From: Acidobacteriaceae bacterium
GTDB lineage: Bacteria > Acidobacteriota > Terriglobia > Terriglobales > Acidobacteriaceae
Assembly (NCBI GenBank): GCA_003166055.1
Contig: PMWR01000565.1
Coordinates: 3,567-15,506 of the forward strand
Reading direction: 5' to 3'
Length of the DNA: 11,940 nucleotides
Positions 1-6,377 of the stretch are shown here, piece by piece. The translations under genes and the position numbers were made by a program. Within the stretch, counting starts at the first letter, position 1. The number at the start of each line of letters is the position of its first letter. The notes beneath the pieces are model-generated. The model was not told the DNA's origin. It worked only from the letters and a program-made list of their open reading frames with translations, and did no database searches.

Positions 1-395
1 GTGCGCGTGCCGCCGTCGGCCTGAAGAACATCGCAGTCGAGGATGACGGTGCGTTCGCCCAGGGCCTGCATGTCCACGACCGAGCGGAGGCTCCGGCCGA
101 TGAGGCGCTGAATCTCGTGAGTTCGACCGCCGATTTTGCCTTTTTCGCTTTCGCGCGGAGTGCGGGTGACGGTGGAGCGCGGCAGCATGGCGTATTCAGC
201 GGTGACCCAGCCGCGGCCGGAGTTGCGCAGCCAGCCGGGCACGCCCTGCTCGATGGTGGCGTTGGTGAGCACGCGGGTGTTGCCGAAGGAGACCAGCACC
301 GAGCCTTCGGCGGTCTGGACAAAGCCGGGAGTGAGGGTAAGCGGGCGAAGCTGGGCAGGAGTCCTGCCGCCGGGACGAAAGACGAGGGCGTGCAT
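1..395 (-). CDS. rph: Ribonuclease PH, N-terminal part (cut by window edge)
   Basis: RNase PH is a phosphorolytic 3'-to-5' exoribonuclease that trims tRNA 3' ends. The visible 131 residues, read leftwards from an ATG at 395, match the family along their whole length: [10 protein letters not shown] near 31-40, [14 protein letters not shown] near 62-75, the arginine-rich RNA-binding stretch, [15 protein letters not shown] near 90-104 and the [12 protein letters not shown] signature at 120-131. The reading frame runs off the left edge, so roughly the C-terminal half of a protein of about 240 residues is missing. The usual N-terminal motif R-x-D-G-R appears here as R-P-G-G-R (residues 7-11), with Gly replacing the Asp. 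No convincing Shine-Dalgarno sequence precedes the ATG; the sequence TACAAT lies 8-13 bases upstream of it on the coding strand, so a short or absent leader is possible. The gene diverges from the histidine kinase on its right. The family assignment is firm. Confidence 0.95.
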   Translation of the reverse strand, partial: MHALVFRPGGRTPAQLRPLTLTPGFVQTAEGSVLVSFGNTRVLTNATIEQGVPGWLRNSGRGWVTAEYAMLPRSTVTRTPRESEKGKIGGRTHEIQRLIGRSLRSVVDMQALGERTVILDCDVLQADGGTR

Positions 396-685
396 AGGGC
401 GATTGTACGGGAGCGGGGGCGGCGGCGGGGAATGGTTGGGATGGGAGGGTCCAGTTTCAGAACGGGAAGCCGGCGCTTTATCAATCCGAAACGGGAATGA
501 CCAGATAAACAATTGAAAACAAATTATTTAGATCCGATCAGACGAAGAAGGGAGTTCCGTTTCGGGACGGATTGGCCGGAATGGGCGGGGCGCGAGTGTA
601 CGGGAATTGGACAGTAAGGTGTTCCCTTATCAGGAACTTAGAGGAGACGTTCTAGTTTGGCACTGTACGTGTAATAGAGCAGGCG
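396..685. other. Intergenic region between rph and the kinase gene
   Basis: No credible gene is seen here. The part next to rph is G-rich and codes for nothing recognisable. An AT-rich patch at about 505-535 is the likeliest place for promoters, but no clean -35/-10 pair stands out on either strand. It is flanked by a 9-bp inverted repeat, CCGAAACGG at 486-494 and CCGTTTCGG at 557-565. A small dyad, GTTCC (621-625) and GGAAC (633-637), lies further right. At 658-673 there is TGGCAC followed after five bases by GTGTA, a partial match to the sigma54 -24/-12 consensus that lacks the key C of the -12 GC. Promoter assignments remain open. Confidence 0.4.
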
Positions 686-727
686 ACAGGGAACACGGAA
701 CAGGGAATAGGGAATAGGGATCAGGGA
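686..727. repeat. Heptanucleotide tandem repeat, consensus A-Y-A-G-G-G-A
   Basis: Six back-to-back 7-base units can be read: ACAGGGA, ACACGGA, ACAGGGA, ATAGGGA, ATAGGGA and TCAGGGA. On the other strand this reads as runs of TCCCTRT. The array ends 24 bases upstream of the kinase ATG at 752 and so lies in its leader or promoter. Arrays of this type can vary in copy number by slippage. Whether it affects expression is unknown. Confidence 0.8.
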
Positions 728-751
728 TTGCATTGGGAAGGGGAGCAGGCC

Positions 752-1687
752 ATGCAGCAGGTGGAGCGGACGGCGAGACAGGGTGGCGCAGAGCGCAGGC
801 GGGTAGAAGCGGTAGTGGAGACGCTGGCGGCGCTGCAAGGGCAAGGCGAGAGCCTTGCGGAGGTGGCGCATGACGCCAGAAACATGGTGACGGCGCTGGG
901 ACTTTACTGCGATTTGCTGGAGGAACCTGGGGTGCTGGCGGCTCCGTTCCACCATTATGGAGACGAGTTGAGGCTGGTGGCCACTGCCAGCCGCCGGCTG
1001 GTGGAAAAGCTGGTGGCATTGGACGCGCACGAGGCTCCGGAAGGAACGTTCGCGGACGGAATCGCTGGCGCAACGGGAAAGTGGCCGTCATTCGATGCGA
1101 ACGGTAAGCGACCTGAGCGTCTCGGGACGGAACGGAGCGAATCGGAACGATCCGGATTGGGACATTCCAAGGTTTGGGAATTGCTACCGTCCCTGCCGAT
1201 TGAGAATATGGCCACCGAGCTGGCGGCCAACAAGAATCTGCTGGACGCGCTGGCAGGCCCTTCGATCGCGTTGACCCTCCACTGCGAAGGCGGAGCGCTG
1301 CCGGTGAGGATGTCTGGAGAGAACCTGATCAGGGTGCTGGTGAACCTGGTTAAAAACGCCGCGGAGGCGATGCCGACGGGGGGACAAATCATGCTCGGTC
1401 TGCATGAATTTCACGCAGGCGAGCAAGCAGTTCCGTGGGTGGTCCTGACCGTGGACGACAGCGGGACCGGCATCCCCGCCAAGGCGCTCGAGGAGATCTT
1501 CGAATCTGGCTACAGCACGCGATCGGCCGGGCAGTCCGCCATTCCTGGCTGGGCTTCGGCCCATCGCGGACTGGGGCTGTCGATCAGCCGGTCGATTGTG
1601 GAGGCGGCGGGCGGCCGGATTCATGCCGCGAACCGCGTTCCGGCAGGAGCGCGCTTCGAAATCGAGCTGCCGGTCCGCAGCCGCTGA
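752..1687 (+). CDS. Soluble two-component sensor histidine kinase
   Basis: Predicted 311-residue cytoplasmic kinase that autophosphorylates on His and should pass phosphate to a response regulator. No transmembrane segment, PAS or GAF domain is visible, so signal input must come through a partner or the short N-terminus. The DHp helix holds EVAHDARNMVTALGLYCDLL at 37-56 with His40 as phospho-acceptor, and its second helix is near 68-90. A polar linker of about 50 residues (93-145) follows. The HATPase domain has the N-box with VKNAAEAMP at 200-208, the G1 box DDSGTGIP at 235-242 and the G2 box RGLGLSISRS at 272-281. The ATG at 752 is preceded by AAGGGGAG at 738-745, an excellent ribosome site. 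An upstream in-frame TTG at 728 starts right after the heptamer repeat and has no such site. The sigma54 activator begins 74 bases downstream, so the two are probably co-transcribed partners. Confidence 0.88.
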   Translation: MQQVERTARQGGAERRRVEAVVETLAALQGQGESLAEVAHDARNMVTALGLYCDLLEEPGVLAAPFHHYGDELRLVATASRRLVEKLVALDAHEAPEGTFADGIAGATGKWPSFDANGKRPERLGTERSESERSGLGHSKVWELLPSLPIENMATELAANKNLLDALAGPSIALTLHCEGGALPVRMSGENLIRVLVNLVKNAAEAMPTGGQIMLGLHEFHAGEQAVPWVVLTVDDSGTGIPAKALEEIFESGYSTRSAGQSAIPGWASAHRGLGLSISRSIVEAAGGRIHAANRVPAGARFEIELPVRSR

Positions 1688-1761
1688 ATACGGGCTGAAA
1701 CGCAATCCGGGGAACACTGTCTGGAAATTCGATCGACCAATGATAAGGTGAGGCGAATACA

Positions 1762-3222
1762 ATGCTGGCAACAGTTCAATTCTCGAGGAGCATGGAATAT
1801 ATCCCGCAAGTTGCGGAGCCGGCGGCACGGCTGCACCTGCTGGTGGTGGATGCGGATCCGGCCATGCGCTCAGCATGCGCGGAGATTGCGGCCAGCATGG
1901 GCTACGCGGTGGAAAGCACCGGCGACATGGGCCAGGCGCGCAGCTTACTGCGTGGACGGGCGGCCGACATCCTGCTGGTGAACCTGCCTCCCGGAAACAG
2001 CCAGGGGTTGGAGTTGGTGGCCGAGGTGAAGCTGCTTTATCCGCAAACCTCGGTAATCGCCATGACCGCCTCGGGCTCGGTGAATGCGGCTGTGGAGGCG
2101 ATGCGCTGCGGCGCCCAGGACTACCTGACCAAGCCGTTCGCGATGGATGAGCTCTCCACGGTGCTGGACCGGGCGGCGGCGAACCTGACCACCGACACTG
2201 CTTCCCGCCAGTTGAGGGAACGGCTGCGGCTTTCGCAGGGGCTGGGCGCCATGATTGGCCGCTCGGTGGAGATGGAGAAGCTTTACCGCATTCTTTCAAA
2301 GGTGGCACAGAGTTCGCACCCGGTGCTGGTGCTGGGCGAGAGCGGAACGGGCAAGGAACTGGTGGCGCGGACCATTCACGCCTACGGGCCCAATTCACAG
2401 AAGCCGTTTTTGCCGGTGGACTGTGGATCGCTGGTGCCGACGCTGATCGAAAGCGAGCTGTTCGGCTACGTGAAGGGCGCCTTCACCGGAGCCAACCACG
2501 CCAAGGAGGGTTTGCTGGTTTCGGCCGAGGGAGGCACAGTGTTTCTGGACGAGATTGGCGAGCTTTCACTGGACTTGCAGGCCAAACTGCTGCGTGCGTT
2601 ACAGGAAAAGGAAGTGCGGCCGGTGGGAGCCACGCACAGGGTGCCCATACGAGCGCGCATTGTGGCGGCCACCAACCGCAACCTTGCGGAGATGGTCGAG
2701 AAGGGCACCTTTCGTAAGGACCTGTTTTACCGGCTGAACGTAGTGAATCTGCGACTACCCTCGCTGCGCGACCGGCGCGAAGACATTCCGCTGCTGGCGG
2801 CGCACTTTCTGGATCGCATCAGCCGCGAGCACGGGACCAAGTTCACGCTGAGTGACGAAGCATTGCGCACTATGATGCGGCACGACTGGCCGGGGAACGT
2901 GAGGGATCTGGAAAATTCGGTGGAGCGAGCCTGCGCGCTTTCTTCAGGGCCGGTCCTGCACCTGGGCGACCTGCCAACACAGTTGCAACAGCAGGGTTTG
3001 GATGCACGGCGAACTGCCGGGGCGGTGAGCGGGGCGGAACCGAACAGCGAAACGCCGGAAGTGAAAACGCTGGCCGATCTGGAACGCGACGCGATTCTGG
3101 GAGCCATACGCGTGCTGAAGGGCGACAAACTGCAGGCCGCGAAGCTGTTGGGCATCGGTAAGACGACTCTCTACCGCAAGCTGAAAGAGTATGGGATCGC
3201 CGACCCATTTCAGGAAGAATAA
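1762..3222 (+). CDS. NtrC-family sigma54-dependent transcriptional activator with atypical receiver
   Basis: A 486-residue activator that should use ATP hydrolysis to open promoters bound by sigma54 RNA polymerase. Domain order: receiver about 23-140, AAA+ domain about 162-390, Fis-type helix-turn-helix about 437-480. The AAA+ part is intact: Walker A GESGTGKE at 192-199, the sigma54-contact loop GAFTGA at 239-244, Walker B TVFLDE at 259-264, and FRKDLFYRLNVV with the arginine-finger region near 317-328. In the receiver, the phospho-acceptor position is Asn74 (AAC at 1981-1983) in place of Asp, and the acidic pocket reads D30-A31 where D-D is usual. Thr102 and Lys124 are retained. Normal phosphorylation therefore looks unlikely. 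The ATG at 1762 has AGGTGAGG eight bases upstream. An internal ATG at 1792 has GAGGAG only one base away, too close. The gene follows the kinase by 74 bases. Target genes are unknown. Confidence 0.93.
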   Translation: MLATVQFSRSMEYIPQVAEPAARLHLLVVDADPAMRSACAEIAASMGYAVESTGDMGQARSLLRGRAADILLVNLPPGNSQGLELVAEVKLLYPQTSVIAMTASGSVNAAVEAMRCGAQDYLTKPFAMDELSTVLDRAAANLTTDTASRQLRERLRLSQGLGAMIGRSVEMEKLYRILSKVAQSSHPVLVLGESGTGKELVARTIHAYGPNSQKPFLPVDCGSLVPTLIESELFGYVKGAFTGANHAKEGLLVSAEGGTVFLDEIGELSLDLQAKLLRALQEKEVRPVGATHRVPIRARIVAATNRNLAEMVEKGTFRKDLFYRLNVVNLRLPSLRDRREDIPLLAAHFLDRISREHGTKFTLSDEALRTMMRHDWPGNVRDLENSVERACALSSGPVLHLGDLPTQLQQQGLDARRTAGAVSGAEPNSETPEVKTLADLERDAILGAIRVLKGDKLQAAKLLGIGKTTLYRKLKEYGIADPFQEE

Positions 3223-3361
3223 GCCGCAAGGAAACTGCACCCTGGGGCCGGTACAGGAAGAGCCATGATTCCGCTGGAAATGGTACCTGCGCCGACCAGG
3301 AAGACAAGCTGGACACACAAGAGTGAGCCGCATATTCACCGGAGCGAGCAAGGAGCTGGGC

Positions 3362-3889
3362 ATGAACTTGGGAATGAACATTCTGATTGTGACCGGAGTT
3401 GAGGGCGCCCGGAACTGCGCCGCCGCGGTGGGCGCACAACTGGAGATGAAAGTGGAAGTGGCCGAAGGGCGTAAGGCCGCACTGGCCGCGCTGCGCCGCA
3501 AGGAGTTTGCCGCAATCGTGGTGGATGAAACCATGGCCGAGTGCGATCCTGCCGCTGCCGAAGCGATATGGGAGCACGCCGGCCTGGCAATTCCGCTTCA
3601 GATTAATTTTGCGCTCTCCGGCGCGGCGCGGCTGACCAGGGAGATTCGTGCCGCGTTGCATCGCCGGGAGCGGGAGCAGACCCTGGCGCGCAGGGCGGCG
3701 GCCGCGGCCATCGAGATGGATTTGAAGACTACAATCGCAGGGCTTCTGCTGCACTCGCAACTGGCGCTTTCGGAGAGTGAAACGGCGTCGCCCATTGCGG
3801 AAAAGCTGCGCGTGGTGGCGGACCTGGCCGGCAACCTGCGTAAGCAGTTAAGCGCGCCGCAGATGGCACGCGGAGATACAGCGGCCTGA
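3362..3889 (+). CDS. Degenerate receiver fused to a DHp-like helical hairpin, hypothetical signalling protein
   Basis: A 175-residue soluble protein that closes the signalling cluster. Residues 5-100 look like a shortened receiver domain: strand NILIVTG at 6-12, then IVVDETM at 52-58 with Asp55 at the usual phospho-acceptor place. The acidic pair after strand 1 is missing (TG there) and the segment between strand 4 and helix 5 is cut down, with no recognisable conserved Lys. Residues 116-165 form two helices that line up with the DHp region of the kinase gene upstream: MDLKTTIAGLLLHSQLAL against HDARNMVTALGLYCDLL, with Met119 where the kinase has its active His. No ATPase domain follows. The ATG at 3362 is chosen because AGGAG lies six bases upstream; a GTG at 3323 is possible but lacks a site. 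It starts 139 bases after the sigma54 activator. A phosphorelay adaptor or decoy is an inference; no characterised homologue is recognised. Confidence 0.7.
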   Translation: MNLGMNILIVTGVEGARNCAAAVGAQLEMKVEVAEGRKAALAALRRKEFAAIVVDETMAECDPAAAEAIWEHAGLAIPLQINFALSGAARLTREIRAALHRREREQTLARRAAAAAIEMDLKTTIAGLLLHSQLALSESETASPIAEKLRVVADLAGNLRKQLSAPQMARGDTAA

Positions 3890-3948
3890 GTGGGGCCGGC
3901 CTGGTTGAAGAGTTCAGGTTGAAGAGTTCTTGGGCGTTGCACGCGCTT

Positions 3949-3980
3949 CGCCGGGACAGAATTCGTCCCGGCGTTTTTTT
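3949..3980 (+). terminator. Intrinsic terminator after the signalling cluster
   Basis: A perfect 9-bp stem, CGCCGGGAC at 3949-3957 and GTCCCGGCG at 3965-3973, with a 7-base loop, is followed directly by seven T residues. It sits 60 bases past the stop codon of the degenerate receiver gene and should end the kinase-activator transcript. Just before it the 13-mer GGTTGAAGAGTTC occurs twice (3903-3915 and 3917-3929). Confidence 0.92.
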
Positions 3981-4082
3981 CCCCGGCGTTTTTCTTTGAG
4001 GGAAGGCAGCAATCCTGCCGCGCTGGTGCTAAGGTTTCCCCGCCGCCCTTGAAATACGCCGATGGATTAATCTGAAAGAACC

Positions 4083-4148
4083 ATGAAACATACGGCTGTA
4101 CTACTGATTGACTGCCCGGATCGGAATGGCCTGGTGGTATTCGATTGA
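4083..4148 (+). pseudogene. purU: Remnant resembling the N-terminus of formyltetrahydrofolate deformylase (PurU)
   Basis: An ATG at 4083 opens a 21-codon frame ending in TGA at 4146-4148. It begins MKHTAVLLIDCPDRNGLV and ends with VFD. The pattern of a hydrophobic strand followed by CPDR-x-GLV is the start of the ACT domain of PurU-type formyltetrahydrofolate deformylases, which release formate from 10-formyl-THF. In intact proteins the helix continues (A-x-I-x-x-F) for about 280 residues in total. Here similarity stops abruptly after GLV, and neither other forward frame downstream continues it. It therefore looks like a 5' stub left by a deletion or rearrangement next to the end of the opposite-strand operon. 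A short leader peptide or chance similarity remains possible. Confidence 0.5.
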
Positions 4149-4167
4149 GGAAGAGGTTTTCCGACTC

Positions 4168-4190
4168 GCCGATATAACTTGCTGATCGGC
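4168..4190 (-). terminator. Weak hairpin downstream of the polysaccharide operon
   Basis: The arms GCCGAT (4168-4173) and ATCGGC (4185-4190) can form a 6-bp stem with an 11-base loop, eight bases past the stop codon of the last operon gene. On the operon strand no U-tract follows, so this is at best a weak or factor-assisted terminator. Confidence 0.25.
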
Positions 4191-4198
4191 ATAACTCC

Positions 4199-5266
4199 TC
4201 AGAAATTTGCGTTGATAAACTTCTGTAACTGCTCGATGCGATACGTGGCGTCGCCTGACTCCACGCCTAGGAGAATCTGTGTGGAAGTTAGCTGGTTGCG
4301 GAAGTCGAGCGCGGCGGAAGTGTCTGCGCCGGCGACCAGCTTGAGGTTCTTATCGACCTCGCTGCTTTCCTGTTGAAGAGACTTAAGCCGGTCCTGCTGG
4401 GCTCGAATCTGCTCGGTTACTTGCTGGCGAAGCTCCTGCATGCCGCGCTCGACGTCGCCTTCCTGCACTTTTTTCCAATCGCCGTAGGCAGTGACGGAGC
4501 GGTCGAGGTGCTTATCGATGGCGCGGCCGGCAAGGTTGTAACTCACGGTGACTTCGCCGTAGGGTTGAGGGCCCTGAGATACAGGATTGACCTGCTGATG
4601 GGTGCCGACGGTCAGGGCGACATCCCAGTTGTTCTGGCGGGTCAGGTTGGCCAGCGACTTTTGATCTTCAACGTCGGCGGCCTGCTTGGCGGCAACCTGC
4701 TGCTTGAGCGGCTGACTGGTGAGTGGCGGAATATAGAGGGCTGCGATCTTCGATTGCGTGTCTGCCCTATCGGCGTCCAGCTTGATGCGGTTGGTCTTGA
4801 GCTCCCACAACATGGGCCGGGTCATATTCTGCGCTTCGACCATTCTTGCGGTTTGATCGCCGATCTCGTCAAGAGACTTTGTGGCCTGGGAAATGAGGTC
4901 GAGACGATGATGGAGCGCGTCCTTCTCCATGCTGGGCAACGCAAATTGAAGAAGCTGCATGACGCTGGTGGAGGTTTTGTAGAGCTCGCAGTTCTTGCGG
5001 GCGACATCGAGCGTGATGCCGGCCTTTTTCAAATTGGAAAGGCTCAACTGCGCTCCGGCCACCAGTTGCTGGGGCAGCCCGGTGTCAGGCTGCGTGAATG
5101 AACCGAGAGCCGTCGGCGTACGCAGGAAATCGGTCTGTGCTTTGGCCTGTTCGGTGAGATAGGCGCAGTAGGCCTGCTGGTCGGTCTGGACGGATTGAGC
5201 CGTGGCGCAGACGGAGAGGATGGATAAAAGCAACACGAGGGCAACATACGAGTTATGCCGTGACAT
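4199..5266 (-). CDS. Secreted TolC-like protein of polysaccharide export operon
   Basis: A 355-residue exported protein, third gene of the operon. It has a signal peptide with a hydrophobic core at about 7-20 and a likely cleavage after ATA at 21-23. Most of the mature part is long amphipathic helices (about 28-95, 112-175, 186-212 and 255-310). A short strand-rich section is embedded at about 213-246 (WDVALTVG, then YGEVTVSYNLAG). Helix pairs interrupted by beta strands are the build of TolC-family outer-membrane factors, but the protein is shorter than the usual 420-500 residues, so it may be a one-repeat or divergent member, or a periplasmic scaffold. The ATG at 5266 has GGAG seven bases upstream. 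It starts 25 bases after the adaptor gene ends. The probable role is to carry the glycan made by the upstream synthase across the periplasm and outer membrane. Its place in the operon supports this; sequence similarity alone is weak. Confidence 0.65.
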   Translation of the reverse strand: MSRHNSYVALVLLLSILSVCATAQSVQTDQQAYCAYLTEQAKAQTDFLRTPTALGSFTQPDTGLPQQLVAGAQLSLSNLKKAGITLDVARKNCELYKTSTSVMQLLQFALPSMEKDALHHRLDLISQATKSLDEIGDQTARMVEAQNMTRPMLWELKTNRIKLDADRADTQSKIAALYIPPLTSQPLKQQVAAKQAADVEDQKSLANLTRQNNWDVALTVGTHQQVNPVSQGPQPYGEVTVSYNLAGRAIDKHLDRSVTAYGDWKKVQEGDVERGMQELRQQVTEQIRAQQDRLKSLQQESSEVDKNLKLVAGADTSAALDFRNQLTSTQILLGVESGDATYRIEQLQKFINANF

Positions 5267-5291
5267 ACTTCGACTCCATGAGAGTTACTGA

Positions 5292-6377
5292 CTAGAAGAA
5301 AAGCGGTTTGCGGCCGAGAAATACGGTCTGTGATTTTGCGGATTCGGGGTGGGACAGATCCATGAGGATGGTGAGACCGCGCACCTGGGTCTTGAAGATG
5401 GGATGGCTGATAACTTCTTCGCCGAGGAATACCTGCTTCACCGTTCCGACTTTGCGGCAGAGAACCATGTTGAGATAGCAGTCGTAGATGGGCGCGCCGA
5501 ACTTTGCGTCGGCCTGATTGTCGTAGGGGACGAAGGCGAAGTAGAGGCGCTGGTTGCCGCTGGCGTTGAGGTAATACGGGCTCTGCTTGGCGGTATTGAT
5601 AGCGTCATGGAGGCGATCGATCTGGCGGTTGTCTTCCTGCAACTGTTTTTCGGCGACGCTGAATGTTATGTCCAATTGCGCAATCTCCGAGCGCAACTCG
5701 GCCTGCTTTTCGAGCACATCGAGGGCCTTGGTGCCGACGGTTGTCTTGTCGAGAACATTATCTGAAAGCAGAACATCGGCGATTTTGCTGTCGGTGTAGG
5801 CGTCCTCTGCCTGGTTGAGTGCGGCCAACTGCGTTGCGGCGTCACCCTTGGTGATGAGGCCGGCGGCAAGGTCGCTGTTGATGCGCGACTCAAGCTGATG
5901 GATCTGGGCAACGATGGCTTTGGTCTTGGCGTTGTCGGCCTGCTTCTCCACATCAAGTGCGGCTAACTGGGGGCCGGTAACGCTGTCATGCGCGCGCTCG
6001 CGGGCGATGGCTGTTTGTAACTCGGGGTCGAGAGCGACAAGCGCGGCGCGCTGCTTGTTCATCTCCGCAATGGTGCTTTGCTGGCGAGTTACATCGACCT
6101 TGAGATCCTCGATCGATTGGCGGCTGATGACCAGCTTCTGCATGAAGTCGAGGCTCTTTTCATCGTATGCGGAGAGGATGATGGGCGCGACCCAGGTGTG
6201 GTTGAGGGCGTAGAAGCCCATCACAAATGCATAGCTGAAGACGCCGACCAGCACCGCATACAACACCGCGATGGCGAAGACCCGGTAAACGGTGATGACC
6301 GTCTTGTGGGCCAGCGATTGCCGGGGTGGACGGGCCCTGGGTGCGGGGGCTGAGGGTTCAACTGCCGGTGTTGACAA
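5292..6377 (-). CDS. Inner-membrane HlyD/Alg44-like periplasmic adaptor
   Basis: A 361-residue protein with a Pro/Ala-rich cytoplasmic N-terminus (1-22) and one transmembrane helix at about 33-57. A long periplasmic coiled coil covers about 75-265, and a compact beta-rich C-terminal domain covers about 276-361. The C-terminal segment (YFAFVPYDN, then GAPIYDCYLNMVLCRKVGTV) resembles the membrane-fusion domain of HlyD and Alg44 proteins. Cys300 and Cys307 could form a disulphide. Alg44's c-di-GMP-binding PilZ domain is absent. The chosen start is TTG at 6377, with GAGGAGGT five bases upstream. It overlaps the glycosyltransferase stop by 20 bases, so the two are probably translationally coupled. 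A longer frame to 6497 is open, but its Ser/Pro/Arg-rich extension is only the shadow of the glycosyltransferase. The predicted job is to link the synthase in the inner membrane to the TolC-like protein encoded next. Confidence 0.75.
   Translation of the reverse strand: MSTPAVEPSAPAPRARPPRQSLAHKTVITVYRVFAIAVLYAVLVGVFSYAFVMGFYALNHTWVAPIILSAYDEKSLDFMQKLVISRQSIEDLKVDVTRQQSTIAEMNKQRAALVALDPELQTAIARERAHDSVTGPQLAALDVEKQADNAKTKAIVAQIHQLESRINSDLAAGLITKGDAATQLAALNQAEDAYTDSKIADVLLSDNVLDKTTVGTKALDVLEKQAELRSEIAQLDITFSVAEKQLQEDNRQIDRLHDAINTAKQSPYYLNASGNQRLYFAFVPYDNQADAKFGAPIYDCYLNMVLCRKVGTVKQVFLGEEVISHPIFKTQVRGLTILMDLSHPESAKSQTVFLGRKPLFF

Noticed and set aside
2303..2317. Good sigma54-like sequence, TGGCAC-N4-TTCGCA
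   Set aside because: It fits the GG-N10-GC pattern but lies inside the AAA+ coding region of the activator with no gene start downstream; probably chance.
1184..2398. Long minus-strand open frame (404 codons) across the kinase and activator genes
   Set aside because: It is antisense to two recognisable genes, rich in Pro/Arg/Ser as expected of a GC-rich shadow, and has no recognisable domain.
4373..5101. Plus-strand open frame of 242 codons opposite the TolC-like gene
   Set aside because: The minus-strand gene has a signal peptide, a ribosome site and operon position; the plus frame has none of these.
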